Part shown: positions 7,064 through 14,340 of the stretch, piece after piece | How positions within the stretch are numbered: the first letter of the stretch is position 1 | Layout of the letters: every line of letters begins with the position of its first letter | Program-made: the position numbers and the translations under genes | DNA from: a virus | IMG/VR virus record: IMGVR_UViG_3300042549_002645 | Coordinates: 1-33,978 of that record | DNA length: 33,978 nt | Reading direction: 5' to 3' (one strand) | The notes under the pieces: generated by a model | Databases searched by the model: none | Seen by the model: only the letters and a program-made list of their open reading frames with translations | What the model was told of the DNA's origin: nothing

Positions 7064-7718
7064 AATTAAGGTTTTAAATTTATATGCTTGTTTAGGCGGT
7101 AACCGTTATAAATGGGATGAGGTTGCAAATATAGAAGTAACAGCGGTTGAATTGGATGAGGAACTAGCAAAATTATACAAAGAGCGTTTTCCAAATGATA
7201 CAGTAATTATAGCAGACGCACACCAATATTTATTAGAGCATTTTAAAGAATTTGATTTTATTTGGAGTTCCCCACCTTGTCCGAGTCATAGTAAAATTAG
7301 AGTTACTCAAAAAACAAGAGAAAAATTTAATTTTATTTATCCTGACATGAAATTATATGAAGAAATTATTTTTTTAGATAATTTTTTTGATGGAAAATAT
7401 GTAGTTGAAAATGTAACTCCTTATTATGAGCCATTAATACAAGCTAAAAAAAGAGGTCGGCACTTATATTGGACTAACTTTAATTTGCCTAATGATTTAA
7501 AAGAAAGAAAATTAGGAGGTATTTTATGCTCAATGGAAAACGAAATTAATACTCTTTCTGAATTTCACGATTATGATTTTTATAAATATAAAGGCGAACA
7601 AAGACGAGATAAGATAGCGAGAAATCTAGTAGACTACGAAGCGGGAAGAACTATTTTTGAAACTGCTTTAGGAATAGAAAACAAATCAATTATTAACCAG
7701 GTTTCAATTTTTGATTAA
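7053..7718 (+). CDS. DNA (cytosine-5) methyltransferase, orphan
   Basis: 221 residues. It transfers methyl from SAM to cytosine C5 in DNA. Visible motifs are a variant motif I VLNLYACLGGNRYKW, motif IV SSPPCPSHS with the catalytic Cys, motif VI VVENVTPYY (ENV), and QRRDKIARNLVD late in the protein. It is shorter than bacterial Dcm enzymes (about 400 residues) and lacks a long target-recognition region, as in many phage versions. The ATG at 7053 is chosen because the earlier in-frame ATG lies deep in the HTH gene. No restriction partner is nearby, which fits protection against host restriction. Confidence 0.85.
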   Translation: MQNKIKVLNLYACLGGNRYKWDEVANIEVTAVELDEELAKLYKERFPNDTVIIADAHQYLLEHFKEFDFIWSSPPCPSHSKIRVTQKTREKFNFIYPDMKLYEEIIFLDNFFDGKYVVENVTPYYEPLIQAKKRGRHLYWTNFNLPNDLKERKLGGILCSMENEINTLSEFHDYDFYKYKGEQRRDKIARNLVDYEAGRTIFETALGIENKSIINQVSIFD

Positions 7719-7734
7719 TTATTTTTATTATTTA

Positions 7735-7766
7735 TTTGCGTAATTAAATTTAATTACTATCTTTGC
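7735..7766 (+). promoter_or_regulatory. Promoter with palindromic operator (site 2)
   Basis: -33 TTTG (7735-7738), perfect palindrome GTAATTAAATTTAATTAC (7740-7757), -7 TATCTTTGC (7758-7766), spacing 19. It drives the recombination operon starting at 7796. It also shows that an in-frame ATG at 7763 is inside the promoter and cannot be the start. Confidence 0.87.
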
Positions 7767-7795
7767 TAAACAATAACGCTAAAACAAAAAACAAA

Positions 7796-8044
7796 ATGAA
7801 TTTAGACGACTACAAAACAGGACAATTTGACTCAGCGAGTCCGATTAACCAAATTGAAACAGAAGCTGAAATAGTTAACGGTTATGAAAACTTAACTGAA
7901 TCTTATAACAGCGGTCACGAATACGCATTTCAATACGTTCAAAGAGAAATTTTAAGGGAGTTAGATATATTGTTAGAAATAGCAAAATCAAGCGGAACAG
8001 GAACAAAAAGCAGATTAGAAGGATTAATAAATAAATGTAAATAA
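7796..8044 (+). CDS. Hypothetical protein, first gene of recombination operon
   Basis: 82 residues, unrecognised. It is acidic and polar in the first half, with a C-terminal helix (YVQREILRELDILLEIAKSS). The start is fixed by the promoter just upstream; ATG 7796 is preceded by ACAAA. It is followed 2 bases later by the gene at 8047. A role in the recombination module is suggested only by position. Confidence 0.65.
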   Translation: MNLDDYKTGQFDSASPINQIETEAEIVNGYENLTESYNSGHEYAFQYVQREILRELDILLEIAKSSGTGTKSRLEGLINKCK

Positions 8045-8046
8045 TT

Positions 8047-8553
8047 ATGCAAACAGACTGGAGACAATTTAGAAAATCAACGCATTTAGCTTCGGCAGAT
8101 TTGGATGCAATGGAAACAAGCGGAAAGGCTTTAATCTTTACGATTAAGGAGGTAAAATACGAAACAGGTGTTGATGTATCAGGAACTAAAATGGATGGCG
8201 TATTTTGTCATTTTATTGAAGATATTAAACCACTAAAACTAAATTCAACTAATAACAAGATTTTAGCAGGATTTGCAAAAAAAGATGGTTTAATAGGTAG
8301 AGAATGTCATATTATTGAGAATTGGAAAGGTATGCGTATTGAGTTATACGTAGATAGAAACGTTAAAATGATGGGTGCAATTACCGATGGAGTTCGTATT
8401 AAACCAATACAACCAAAGGCAAAAGAAAAAAAGGAATTCACGGAAGCTAATTTCGAAGCTGCTTTTAAAGCTAAAGCAACTACTGAACAAATCGAAAAGA
8501 GTTACACTATAACTGAAGAAATAAAAACTAAATATTTAAATTATGGAAAATAG
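8047..8553 (+). CDS. Recombination-module protein of unknown function
   Basis: 168 residues. I recognise the pattern KSTHLASADLDAM, KMDGVFCHF, LKLNSTNNKILAGF and IELYVDRNVKMMGAITDGVR from genes placed next to YqaJ-type exonucleases in Bacteroidota phages. The beta-rich core could be an OB-like fold, and the linker after about residue 120 is Lys/Glu rich. It overlaps the exonuclease gene by 11 bases. An ssDNA-annealing or exonuclease-partner role is plausible from context but not shown by motifs. Confidence 0.7.
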   Translation: MQTDWRQFRKSTHLASADLDAMETSGKALIFTIKEVKYETGVDVSGTKMDGVFCHFIEDIKPLKLNSTNNKILAGFAKKDGLIGRECHIIENWKGMRIELYVDRNVKMMGAITDGVRIKPIQPKAKEKKEFTEANFEAAFKAKATTEQIEKSYTITEEIKTKYLNYGK

Positions 8554-9166
8554 TATTTTACAAAGGTCAGACGAATGGCACGAACAACGTAAAGGTAAAT
8601 TTACCGCAAGTGAGGTTTACAAATTAATGGGTATTAAAGCACTTGGAGAAACTGGCAAAGGGTACGCTTTTGACAAAGCAATAGAAGAACTTTACGGAGA
8701 AACTGAAGAAACTTTTGTATCTTACGATATGCAAAGAGGGATTGAGTTAGAACCTTTAGCTTTTGCAAAGTTTCAGGAGTTAAAAGAGTCTGAATTTTTA
8801 CAAGTTGAAACGTGCGGTTTCTTTAACTTTGGAGAAAGTGCAGGTGCAAGTCCTGATGGAATCGTGGGCGAAGATGCAATTTTAGAAATAAAATGTCCAA
8901 AACCATCTACTTTTTTTAAGTTAGTTGCTACAAATGAGATAAAAGACCAATATCTTTACCAAATGCAATTGCAAATGATGTCAACGAATCGAAATAAGGC
9001 GCATTTCTTTAACTATTGTATCATAGACGGCATAGAATATTGGCACGAGATAATTGTAACAAAAGATGACGTTATTTGTGACAAAATGGAAGCAAGAATA
9101 AAAGAAGCGAGTGAATTAAAACAAGAATATATTAACAACTTAAATAACAACAAACAATGGCTTTAG
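8543..9166 (+). CDS. YqaJ/lambda-exonuclease family recombination nuclease
   Basis: 207 residues. It probably degrades dsDNA ends to give 3' single strands for annealing-type recombination. The nuclease core is visible: QRSDEWHEQRKGKFTASEV at the start (YqaJ block), GIELEP, ASPDGIV with the metal-binding Asp, the ILEIKCPKP strand with the ExK motif, then YLYQMQLQM. It overlaps both neighbours and lies between the 8047 gene and the ssDNA-binding protein, an exonuclease-SSB module. Confidence 0.9.
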   Translation: MENSILQRSDEWHEQRKGKFTASEVYKLMGIKALGETGKGYAFDKAIEELYGETEETFVSYDMQRGIELEPLAFAKFQELKESEFLQVETCGFFNFGESAGASPDGIVGEDAILEIKCPKPSTFFKLVATNEIKDQYLYQMQLQMMSTNRNKAHFFNYCIIDGIEYWHEIIVTKDDVICDKMEARIKEASELKQEYINNLNNNKQWL

Positions 9167-9492
9167 AAGTAACAGGAGTAATCGAAAACATTTTACCATT
9201 AGAAAAAGGACAAACTAAAGACGGTAAAGAATGGAAAAAACAAAGTTTCTTATTGAAAACAGATGAACAATACAGCAACCTTTATTGCTTTGAGATTTTC
9301 GGAGATGAGAAAGTAGAAAACTTTATTAAATTTAATAAAGTTGGTCAATCTGTAAAAGTAGATTTTAATGTAGGTTGTAACGAATGGAACGGAAAATACT
9401 TTACTAAATTACAAGCGTGGAAAATCTTTAAAGCTGACTCAAAAGAAGAAGAAATTGCAGTTGAAGATGAAGGCGATGGGCTACCGTTTTAA
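9157..9492 (+). CDS. DUF3127-type single-stranded DNA-binding protein
   Basis: 111 residues. An OB-fold pattern is visible: EVTGVIENILPLEKGQTKDG, WKKQSFLLKT, LYCFEIFGD, VGQSVKVDFNV and WNGKYFTKLQAWKI. These match the DUF3127 family of Bacteroidota. The C-terminus is acidic and ends DEGDGLPF, like the SSB tail that docks partner proteins. It overlaps the exonuclease gene by 10 bases. A small hairpin (CTACC/GGTAG) spans its stop codon. Confidence 0.85.
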   Translation: MALEVTGVIENILPLEKGQTKDGKEWKKQSFLLKTDEQYSNLYCFEIFGDEKVENFIKFNKVGQSVKVDFNVGCNEWNGKYFTKLQAWKIFKADSKEEEIAVEDEGDGLPF

Positions 9493-9538
9493 AAAGGTAG
9501 TATAAAAATTAATTATTACCATTCTAACATTAACAAAA

Positions 9539-9558
9539 TCCCCCTATTAATTTAGGGG
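9539..9558. terminator. Hairpin, weak terminator
   Basis: CCCCCTA, loop TTAATT, TAGGGGG: a perfect 7-bp GC-rich stem followed on + by only TAATTAAAAC. It may attenuate transcription after the ssDNA-binding gene; the T-run is poor. Confidence 0.5.
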
Positions 9559-9579
9559 GTAATTAAAACAAAAAACAAA

Positions 9580-9792
9580 ATGACACTAAAAGAAAAGTTT
9601 GAAGGATGGTGGCTTAGTCCATCAGATAAAAGTACAGAATTAGAATTATTAGAACTTGAAAAAGTAGCAGATGATTTTGCTATTGGATTTGCGGAGTGGA
9701 TATTAGAACATAGAGCAAAAAATATTTTATTAAGAAACAATCCAACCACAAAAGAACTATTAGAAATCTATAAAAAGGAAAAAGGGTTATGA
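9580..9792 (+). CDS. Hypothetical protein
   Basis: 70 residues, unrecognised, probably all helical: MTLKEKFEGWW, ELEKVADDFAIGFAEWILEH, then a Lys/Glu-rich end. The outline (N-terminal LKEKFE, later acidic helix with a Trp) loosely recalls the EKAKEL family, but key positions differ. The stop overlaps the next start (ATGA). Confidence 0.6.
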   Translation: MTLKEKFEGWWLSPSDKSTELELLELEKVADDFAIGFAEWILEHRAKNILLRNNPTTKELLEIYKKEKGL

Positions 9793-10130
9793 TACCAGAA
9801 TCAAACAGAATTAATCATATAGTTATAAGTTCACAGGTTTTAAGTTACTACATTGCCGGAATGAAATCTGATAACTACTTTAAAAAAGTTTTATTAAAAT
9901 TTACTAATAATTTTATTGATCAACTAAAAACGGTTGAATGGAAATATTTTGATAAAATGTTTAAAAGCGAAGAAGAAGCCAGTGTAATTGTTTACGAAAC
10001 TTATGATGAATTTATAAAAACAATTGCATCAGTCCCAATTTGGGAAATGCAGAACGTGAGCAAAATTTTAGAAGCGTACAATAAAGATCCTAAAAGTATC
10101 GAAGGATTAGTAAAAAAAATATTAAAATGA
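9789..10130 (+). CDS. Hypothetical protein
   Basis: 113 residues, unrecognised. It is mixed polar and helical with several aromatic residues and no cysteines, signal peptide or membrane segment. It is coupled to both neighbours by ATGA overlaps, so it belongs to the 9580-10547 gene run that ends with the MazG-like enzyme. Confidence 0.65.
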   Translation: MIPESNRINHIVISSQVLSYYIAGMKSDNYFKKVLLKFTNNFIDQLKTVEWKYFDKMFKSEEEASVIVYETYDEFIKTIASVPIWEMQNVSKILEAYNKDPKSIEGLVKKILK

Positions 10131-10312
10131 AAACAAAGAAAATATCTAAATTATTAGAATTCATAAGAACCGAGCCAAGACTGGAGCAAATACAAGATGG
10201 CTTTTTATATCACGGTTTATATTTTACAAACGAACAATTAATACAAATGTTTTATGAGAGAATTAATAGCATTAACAATAGCGTGGGCAGCACAGAAAGA
10301 AATTTTAACTAA
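10127..10312 (+). CDS. Small hypothetical protein
   Basis: 61 residues. It is Lys-rich at the start and has FLYHGLYFTNEQLIQMFYERI in the middle. It overlaps the MazG-like gene by 59 bases, an unusually long overlap here, so the true start of one of the two could differ. No recognised domain. Confidence 0.5.
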   Translation: MKTKKISKLLEFIRTEPRLEQIQDGFLYHGLYFTNEQLIQMFYERINSINNSVGSTERNFN

Positions 10313-10547
10313 AGGAACTGTTGAAAAGCAAAGCTTAAAGACTTTAGAAGAAGCTGGAGAGTTAGTTCTGGCAGTAGGCCAAAAGAACATAGAAGAAATA
10401 AAAGACGCTATCGGAGATATAATTGTAACTGTTATAATCCAAGCTGAAATGCAAGGTTTAAAACTTGAGGACTGTTTACAAAGTGCCTATGACGTAATTA
10501 GTAAGCGTAAAGGAGTTATGAATAACGGAACTTTTATTAAAAATTAA
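10254..10547 (+). CDS. MazG-like nucleotide pyrophosphohydrolase
   Basis: 97 residues. It probably hydrolyses nucleoside triphosphates or alarmones to monophosphates. The four-helix MazG pattern is seen: LKTLEEAGELVLAV gives the EExxE metal site, and EIKDAIGDIIVT gives the second ExxD-like site. The length fits single-domain phage MazG proteins. It is followed by a terminator. Established roles of phage MazG include lowering (p)ppGpp or dNTP pools; which applies here is unknown. Confidence 0.8.
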   Translation: MRELIALTIAWAAQKEILTKGTVEKQSLKTLEEAGELVLAVGQKNIEEIKDAIGDIIVTVIIQAEMQGLKLEDCLQSAYDVISKRKGVMNNGTFIKN

Positions 10548-10557
10548 TACTATATTT

Positions 10558-10583
10558 ATGCGACTTTAATCGGTCGCATTTTT
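10558..10583 (+). terminator. Rho-independent terminator
   Basis: ATGCGAC, 8-base loop, GTCGCAT then TTTT: a perfect 7-bp stem 10 bases after the MazG-like stop. It ends the recombination/MazG operon. Confidence 0.85.
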
Positions 10584-10606
10584 ATTAACTAAAAACAAAA
10601 CAAAAA

Positions 10607-11275
10607 ATGCTTACAATTACAAACGAAGATAATATGGCTTTAATGGCAAGATATCCTGACAACTATTTTGATTTGGCAATAGTTGACCCTCCTTATGGAA
10701 TTGGATTTGATGGCAATACTACAGTATTGGCAAAAAGCGGAAAGAAAAAAGGATTTGCTATGAAACAACACCACGAAAAAAAAGGATGGGACAACGAAAG
10801 ACCAAGTGAAGATTATTTTATAGAACTTAAAAGAGTCTCAAAAAATCAGATTATTTGGGGTGGAAATTATTTTGCTGATTTATTACAACCTACAAAAGGT
10901 TGGATATTTTGGGATAAAAAAATAACCAATGCAAACAATCCAAATTTTTCAGATGGAGAGTTGGCTTGGACTTCTTTTCATTGTGTTTTAAGGAGATTTA
11001 CTTATGATTGGATAGGATTTGGATATTTAAACAATCCGCAAAAAGAAAAGAAAACGCACCCAACCCAAAAGCCTGTACAATTGTATAAATGGTTGCTTGA
11101 AAACTACGCAAAAGAAAACGACAAAATACTTGATACGCATTTAGGTTCAGGAAGTATAGCGATAGCCTGTCACGATTATGGCTTTGACCTTACAGCGTGT
11201 GAATTAGACAAAGAATATTTTGATAAAGCAATGCAAAGAATTAATAACCACGTTTCACAACAAAAATTATTTTAA
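10607..11275 (+). CDS. DNA N6-adenine or N4-cytosine methyltransferase (beta class)
   Basis: 222 residues. Motif IV VDPPYGIGFDG comes first (DPPY), and HPTQKPVQLYKWLL leads into motif I LDTHLGSGSIAIACHDYG near the C-terminus. This is the beta-class order of the N6_N4_Mtase family. DPPY favours adenine N6, but N4-cytosine cannot be excluded. There is no restriction gene beside it, so it is an orphan that probably protects phage DNA or modifies it for regulation. It starts after an A-rich leader 24 bases past the terminator, so its promoter is not obvious. Confidence 0.9.
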   Translation: MLTITNEDNMALMARYPDNYFDLAIVDPPYGIGFDGNTTVLAKSGKKKGFAMKQHHEKKGWDNERPSEDYFIELKRVSKNQIIWGGNYFADLLQPTKGWIFWDKKITNANNPNFSDGELAWTSFHCVLRRFTYDWIGFGYLNNPQKEKKTHPTQKPVQLYKWLLENYAKENDKILDTHLGSGSIAIACHDYGFDLTACELDKEYFDKAMQRINNHVSQQKLF

Positions 11276-11293
11276 TTAAAAAACAAAACAATA

Positions 11294-12412
11294 ATGAGCA
11301 ATTATTCAAAGTATAATGAAGAAATTTTAAAACTATTATTAACTGGTTTAAGCAATAGAGAAATAGCCAAACAGATTTTACCTAACAATGCCGAATCTTT
11401 TCGTAAATATGTCGGTAAACTAAAAAATAATACAGGTATTTTAAACGCTTGTAATAGCGTTGGAGTTGACCCTAAAACAGTTCCTATGTTATGGTTAAAA
11501 AATAAGAATGAGAGCGTAAGAGTAACGAATCCACTATTTGAGAAAGCAGACGAAAAACAATTTCAAGACCTTACAGCGACTTTAATAAAAGATTTACAAA
11601 ACTATTCTCCTAACTTTGTAAAATTAGAAAGAATCGAAAATAAAGACTCTTATTTGCTTGTTTTAGACCCTGCAGATTTACATATCGGGAAGCTATCTAA
11701 ACACTTTGAAACTGGAGAAGATTATAACAACCAAATAGCGGTCCATAGAGCATTGGCAGGAGTCAAAGGAATATTACAAAAGGTTAGTTCATTTAATATT
11801 GATAAGATTTTGTTTATTGGTGGTAATGATATTTTGCATATCGACAACCCAAAAAGAACAACTACAAGCGGAACGCCACAAGATACCGACGGGATGTGGT
11901 TTGAAAACTTTATAATAGCTAAAAATTTATATATTGATATTTTAGAAATACTTTTACCCGTAGCAGACGTTCACTTTTGCTTTAATCCTTCAAACCACGA
12001 TTATACAAATGGATTCTTTTTAGCACAAGTTATTGAAGCGTATTTTAAGAACTGCAAAAACATAACATTCGATAATTCAATAGCACACCGTAAAGGATTT
12101 CAATATTATAACAACCTAATTGGCACAACTCACGGTGATGGAGCAAAACAAGAACTACTACCACTATTAATGGCGCAAGAATTTCCTATTGAATGGAGTC
12201 AAACTAAACACAGATACGTATATACTCATCATGTACACCACAAAACAAGTAAAGACTACATAGGTATTACGGTTGAATCTTTAAGAAGTCCTTCAAGTGC
12301 TGACGGATGGCATCACAGAAACGGATATCAGCATTCGCCAAAAGCCGTAGAGGGGTTTTTGCATTGTAAAGAAAACGGACAAATAGCACGAATAACGCAT
12401 ATTTTTAAATAA
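11294..12412 (+). CDS. Calcineurin-like phosphoesterase with N-terminal HTH
   Basis: 372 residues. An N-terminal helix-turn-helix-like block, LKLLLTGLSNREIAKQI (about residues 11-28), is followed by a metallophosphoesterase domain. The metal ligands appear in order: DPADLHIG, IGGNDILH, PSNHDY, THGDGAK and THHVHH. This set is typical of the calcineurin-like fold and recalls SbcD/Mre11-like phage nucleases, although substrate cannot be read from sequence. The HTH suggests DNA as substrate. It lies between two methyltransferase genes and ends at a terminator. Phosphodiesterase or nuclease roles in DNA metabolism are the best guesses. Confidence 0.82.
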   Translation: MSNYSKYNEEILKLLLTGLSNREIAKQILPNNAESFRKYVGKLKNNTGILNACNSVGVDPKTVPMLWLKNKNESVRVTNPLFEKADEKQFQDLTATLIKDLQNYSPNFVKLERIENKDSYLLVLDPADLHIGKLSKHFETGEDYNNQIAVHRALAGVKGILQKVSSFNIDKILFIGGNDILHIDNPKRTTTSGTPQDTDGMWFENFIIAKNLYIDILEILLPVADVHFCFNPSNHDYTNGFFLAQVIEAYFKNCKNITFDNSIAHRKGFQYYNNLIGTTHGDGAKQELLPLLMAQEFPIEWSQTKHRYVYTHHVHHKTSKDYIGITVESLRSPSSADGWHHRNGYQHSPKAVEGFLHCKENGQIARITHIFK

Positions 12413-12417
12413 CATTT

Positions 12418-12444
12418 AAACCCTGATTAATTTCGGGGTTTTTT
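12418..12444 (+). terminator. Rho-independent terminator
   Basis: AAACCC, 12-base loop, GGGTTT followed by TTT, 6 bases after the phosphoesterase stop. Confidence 0.8.
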
Positions 12445-12469
12445 ATTTTATAAAAAATATACTTTTTTA

Positions 12470-12501
12470 TTTGTGTAATTAAATTTAATTACGATATTTG
12501 C
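12470..12501 (+). promoter_or_regulatory. Promoter with palindromic operator (site 3)
   Basis: -33 TTTG (12470-12473), perfect palindrome GTAATTAAATTTAATTAC (12475-12492, identical to site 2), -7 GATATTTGC (12493-12501; first base differs from the consensus T). Spacing is 19. It drives the DUF4942 methyltransferase gene. Confidence 0.85.
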
Positions 12502-12527
12502 AATCTAATCTTAAAAACAAAAACAAA

Positions 12528-13916
12528 ATGTTTCACAACGAACTTTATCCAACACCACCAGAAGCAATTGAATTAATGCAATTAGATTGCTTAGATAAAA
12601 TTATTTTAGAACCGTCAGCAGGATTTGGACACATAGTCGAATACTGCAAAAATAATGGGGCAAAAGATGTTTTAGCAATTGAAATAAATGAGAATTGCAG
12701 AGCGATTTTAAGAGATAAGTGTAATATTATAGGCGATGACTTTTTCGAGTGTAAACCAGAGCAAATAAGCCATATAAACGCTATTTATATGAATCCTCCA
12801 TTTAGCAATGCGGATCGTCATATTATGCACGCTTGGAATATTGCACCAGAGGGATGCGAAATAGTCGCTTTATGTAACTATCAAACGATTGAGAACACGA
12901 ACACGCACCGCCAACTAAGTAGTTTAATTAGAGATTATGGAAGCGGAACAAATATAGGCGATTGCTTTTCAACTGCCGAACGCAAAACAGGTATTGATAT
13001 AGGTTTAATTCGTCTTTTTAAGCCTATTATATCTACTGATTTTGAATTTGATGGCTTCTTTATGGAAGAAGATGAAGAAGAAGAACAAGGAGAAGGAATG
13101 ATGCAATATAATGAAGTTAGAGCATTGGTAAATAGATATGTTGGAACTATGAAATTATTTGATAATATGAAAGCGTCAATTGATTCGGTTAATGCTATGA
13201 CTTTACAAATTGGAATGAGTGCAATATCTTTGAGTTTAGGTTACGATAAAACGGTTACAGATAAAAAAGATTTTGGTAAATTAATACAAAAGCAATCGTG
13301 GAATCACATATTTAAAAAAATGAATATGGATAAATATGTAACATCTGGAGTAATGAAAGATATAAATAAATTTGTTGAGAATCAGGAAAAAATTCCTTTT
13401 ACCATGAAAAATATTTATAAAATGCTTCAAATAATTGTAGGCACAAGACAACAAACTTTTGATAGAGCATTAGAAGAAGCAATTGATAATTTCACAAGAC
13501 ATACTCACGAAAATAGATTTGGAGTAGAAGGATGGAAAACAAATAGCGGCTATATGCTGAATAAAAAGTTTATTATTGAAGGTATAGTTGAAATGAATTT
13601 TAGCGGTGGTATTAGTGTGAAATATGATTCTTATGGAGGTAGAAAAATTGATGATTTAACAAAAGTTTTATGTAATATTACAGCTAAAAATTATAATGAA
13701 ATAGGCACTTTACATAAATTCAATTATGGTAAAAATAATTATGATATTACGTTTCCTGTAGAATCAAATAAATGGTACGAATGGGGATTTTTTGAAATAA
13801 AATTCTTTAAAAAAGGAACGATGCACATAAAATTTAATGATTTAAATGACTGGTATTTACTGAATAAAGCTTATGGAGAATTAAAAGGATTTACATTAAC
13901 AGAAAATTATAAATAA
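12528..13916 (+). CDS. SAM-dependent methyltransferase with DUF4942 domain
   Basis: 462 residues. The N-terminal domain starts LYPTPPEAIELM, then IILEPSAGFGHIVEYC (SAM-binding motif I), VLAIEINENCRAIL (motif II) and IYMNPPFSNADRH (catalytic NPPF), so it is an N6-adenine-type DNA methyltransferase. An acidic linker (EEDEEEEQGEG, near residue 190) leads into a C-terminal half. GWKTNSGYMLNKKFI and FFEIKFFKKGTMHIKF there match the DUF4942 domain often fused to such enzymes. The ATG at 12528 is used because the earlier ATG overlaps the -7 box. It is the third methyltransferase of this phage and lacks a restriction partner. Confidence 0.88.
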   Translation: MFHNELYPTPPEAIELMQLDCLDKIILEPSAGFGHIVEYCKNNGAKDVLAIEINENCRAILRDKCNIIGDDFFECKPEQISHINAIYMNPPFSNADRHIMHAWNIAPEGCEIVALCNYQTIENTNTHRQLSSLIRDYGSGTNIGDCFSTAERKTGIDIGLIRLFKPIISTDFEFDGFFMEEDEEEEQGEGMMQYNEVRALVNRYVGTMKLFDNMKASIDSVNAMTLQIGMSAISLSLGYDKTVTDKKDFGKLIQKQSWNHIFKKMNMDKYVTSGVMKDINKFVENQEKIPFTMKNIYKMLQIIVGTRQQTFDRALEEAIDNFTRHTHENRFGVEGWKTNSGYMLNKKFIIEGIVEMNFSGGISVKYDSYGGRKIDDLTKVLCNITAKNYNEIGTLHKFNYGKNNYDITFPVESNKWYEWGFFEIKFFKKGTMHIKFNDLNDWYLLNKAYGELKGFTLTENYK

Positions 13917-13943
13917 AAATGTTATTTATATTAAAATAAATGC

Positions 13944-13951
13944 TATATTTG
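13944..13951 (+). promoter_or_regulatory. Promoter -7 box for the pseudoknotted leader
   Basis: TATATTTG, followed by TACTTG; the -33 box at the expected distance is poor. Transcription would begin near 13957, a few bases before the first pseudoknot strand at 13965. Confidence 0.6.
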
Positions 13952-13964
13952 TACTTGTAATTTA

Positions 13965-14048
13965 GTGAGATTTATTACGAAACCGAAAATATTATAAGAA
14001 TCCGATATGGAAAAGCCAAATCTCACAATAGGCTGACCGTATCGGATT
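13965..14048 (+). ncRNA. Pseudoknotted 5' leader RNA, element A
   Basis: GTGAGATTT (13965-13973) is complementary to AAATCTCAC (14018-14026), which lies in the loop of a hairpin. The outer stem of that hairpin is AATCCGATATGG/CCGTATCGGATT (13999-14010 with 14037-14048, 12 bp with one G-T), and its inner stem is AGCC/GGCT (14014-14017 with 14031-14034). Loop-to-upstream pairing makes an H-type pseudoknot. It starts about 8 nt after the probable RNA 5' end and ends 55 nt before the ATG of the next gene. The sequence matches no riboswitch or ribozyme I know. The 187-base gap 13917-14103 holds only this element, its promoter and an A/T-rich stretch. Confidence 0.75.
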
Positions 14049-14103
14049 TTACTTTTTAAAACTAAAGTTTTGTTTGTTTTAGTTAAAAAACATTCACAAA
14101 ATT

Positions 14104-14340
14104 ATGGCAAATGTCAAATTAATTTTTCAGGGAACTGAAGAATCTTCAACAAATGAAATAGGATTGCAATGCTATTCTAATTCCAACAACAATATTTATA
14201 TATCAATTAAAGATTATGAATGTGACCACGATTATTCTATTCAACATATTTGTTTAGATAGAGAAACAGCTATAAAACTACATCGTGAGCTTAAAAAACA
14301 TATTTCTTTTTTAGAAAATGAAGGAGGTCAAAATGGCTAA
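14104..14340 (+). CDS. Hypothetical protein behind the pseudoknotted leader
   Basis: 78 residues, unrecognised. A beta-rich first half (VKLIFQGTEE, NNIYISIKDYECDHDYS) is followed by a helix, DRETAIKLHRELKKHISFLE. It is the first gene after leader element A and overlaps the replication initiator gene by 8 bases. Its last codons also form that gene's Shine-Dalgarno site. Confidence 0.7.
   Translation: MANVKLIFQGTEESSTNEIGLQCYSNSNNNIYISIKDYECDHDYSIQHICLDRETAIKLHRELKKHISFLENEGGQNG
14321..14328 (+). promoter_or_regulatory. Unusual strong Shine-Dalgarno site
   Basis: AAGGAGGT lies 4 bases before the ATG at 14333. Almost no other gene in this window has a Shine-Dalgarno site, so this one is notable and fixes the start of the replication initiator. 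Confidence 0.7.

Noticed and set aside
10551-10558. TATATTTA as a promoter -7 box
   Set aside because: It lacks the final G, and transcription from it would enter the terminator hairpin at 10558-10583 at once.
7053-13916. Restriction-modification system
   Set aside because: Three methyltransferases but no endonuclease or specificity subunit nearby.
13965-14048. Hammerhead, HDV-like or twister ribozyme
   Set aside because: CTGA and GAAA fragments occur, but not in the required order or spacing, and the stem order does not match these folds.
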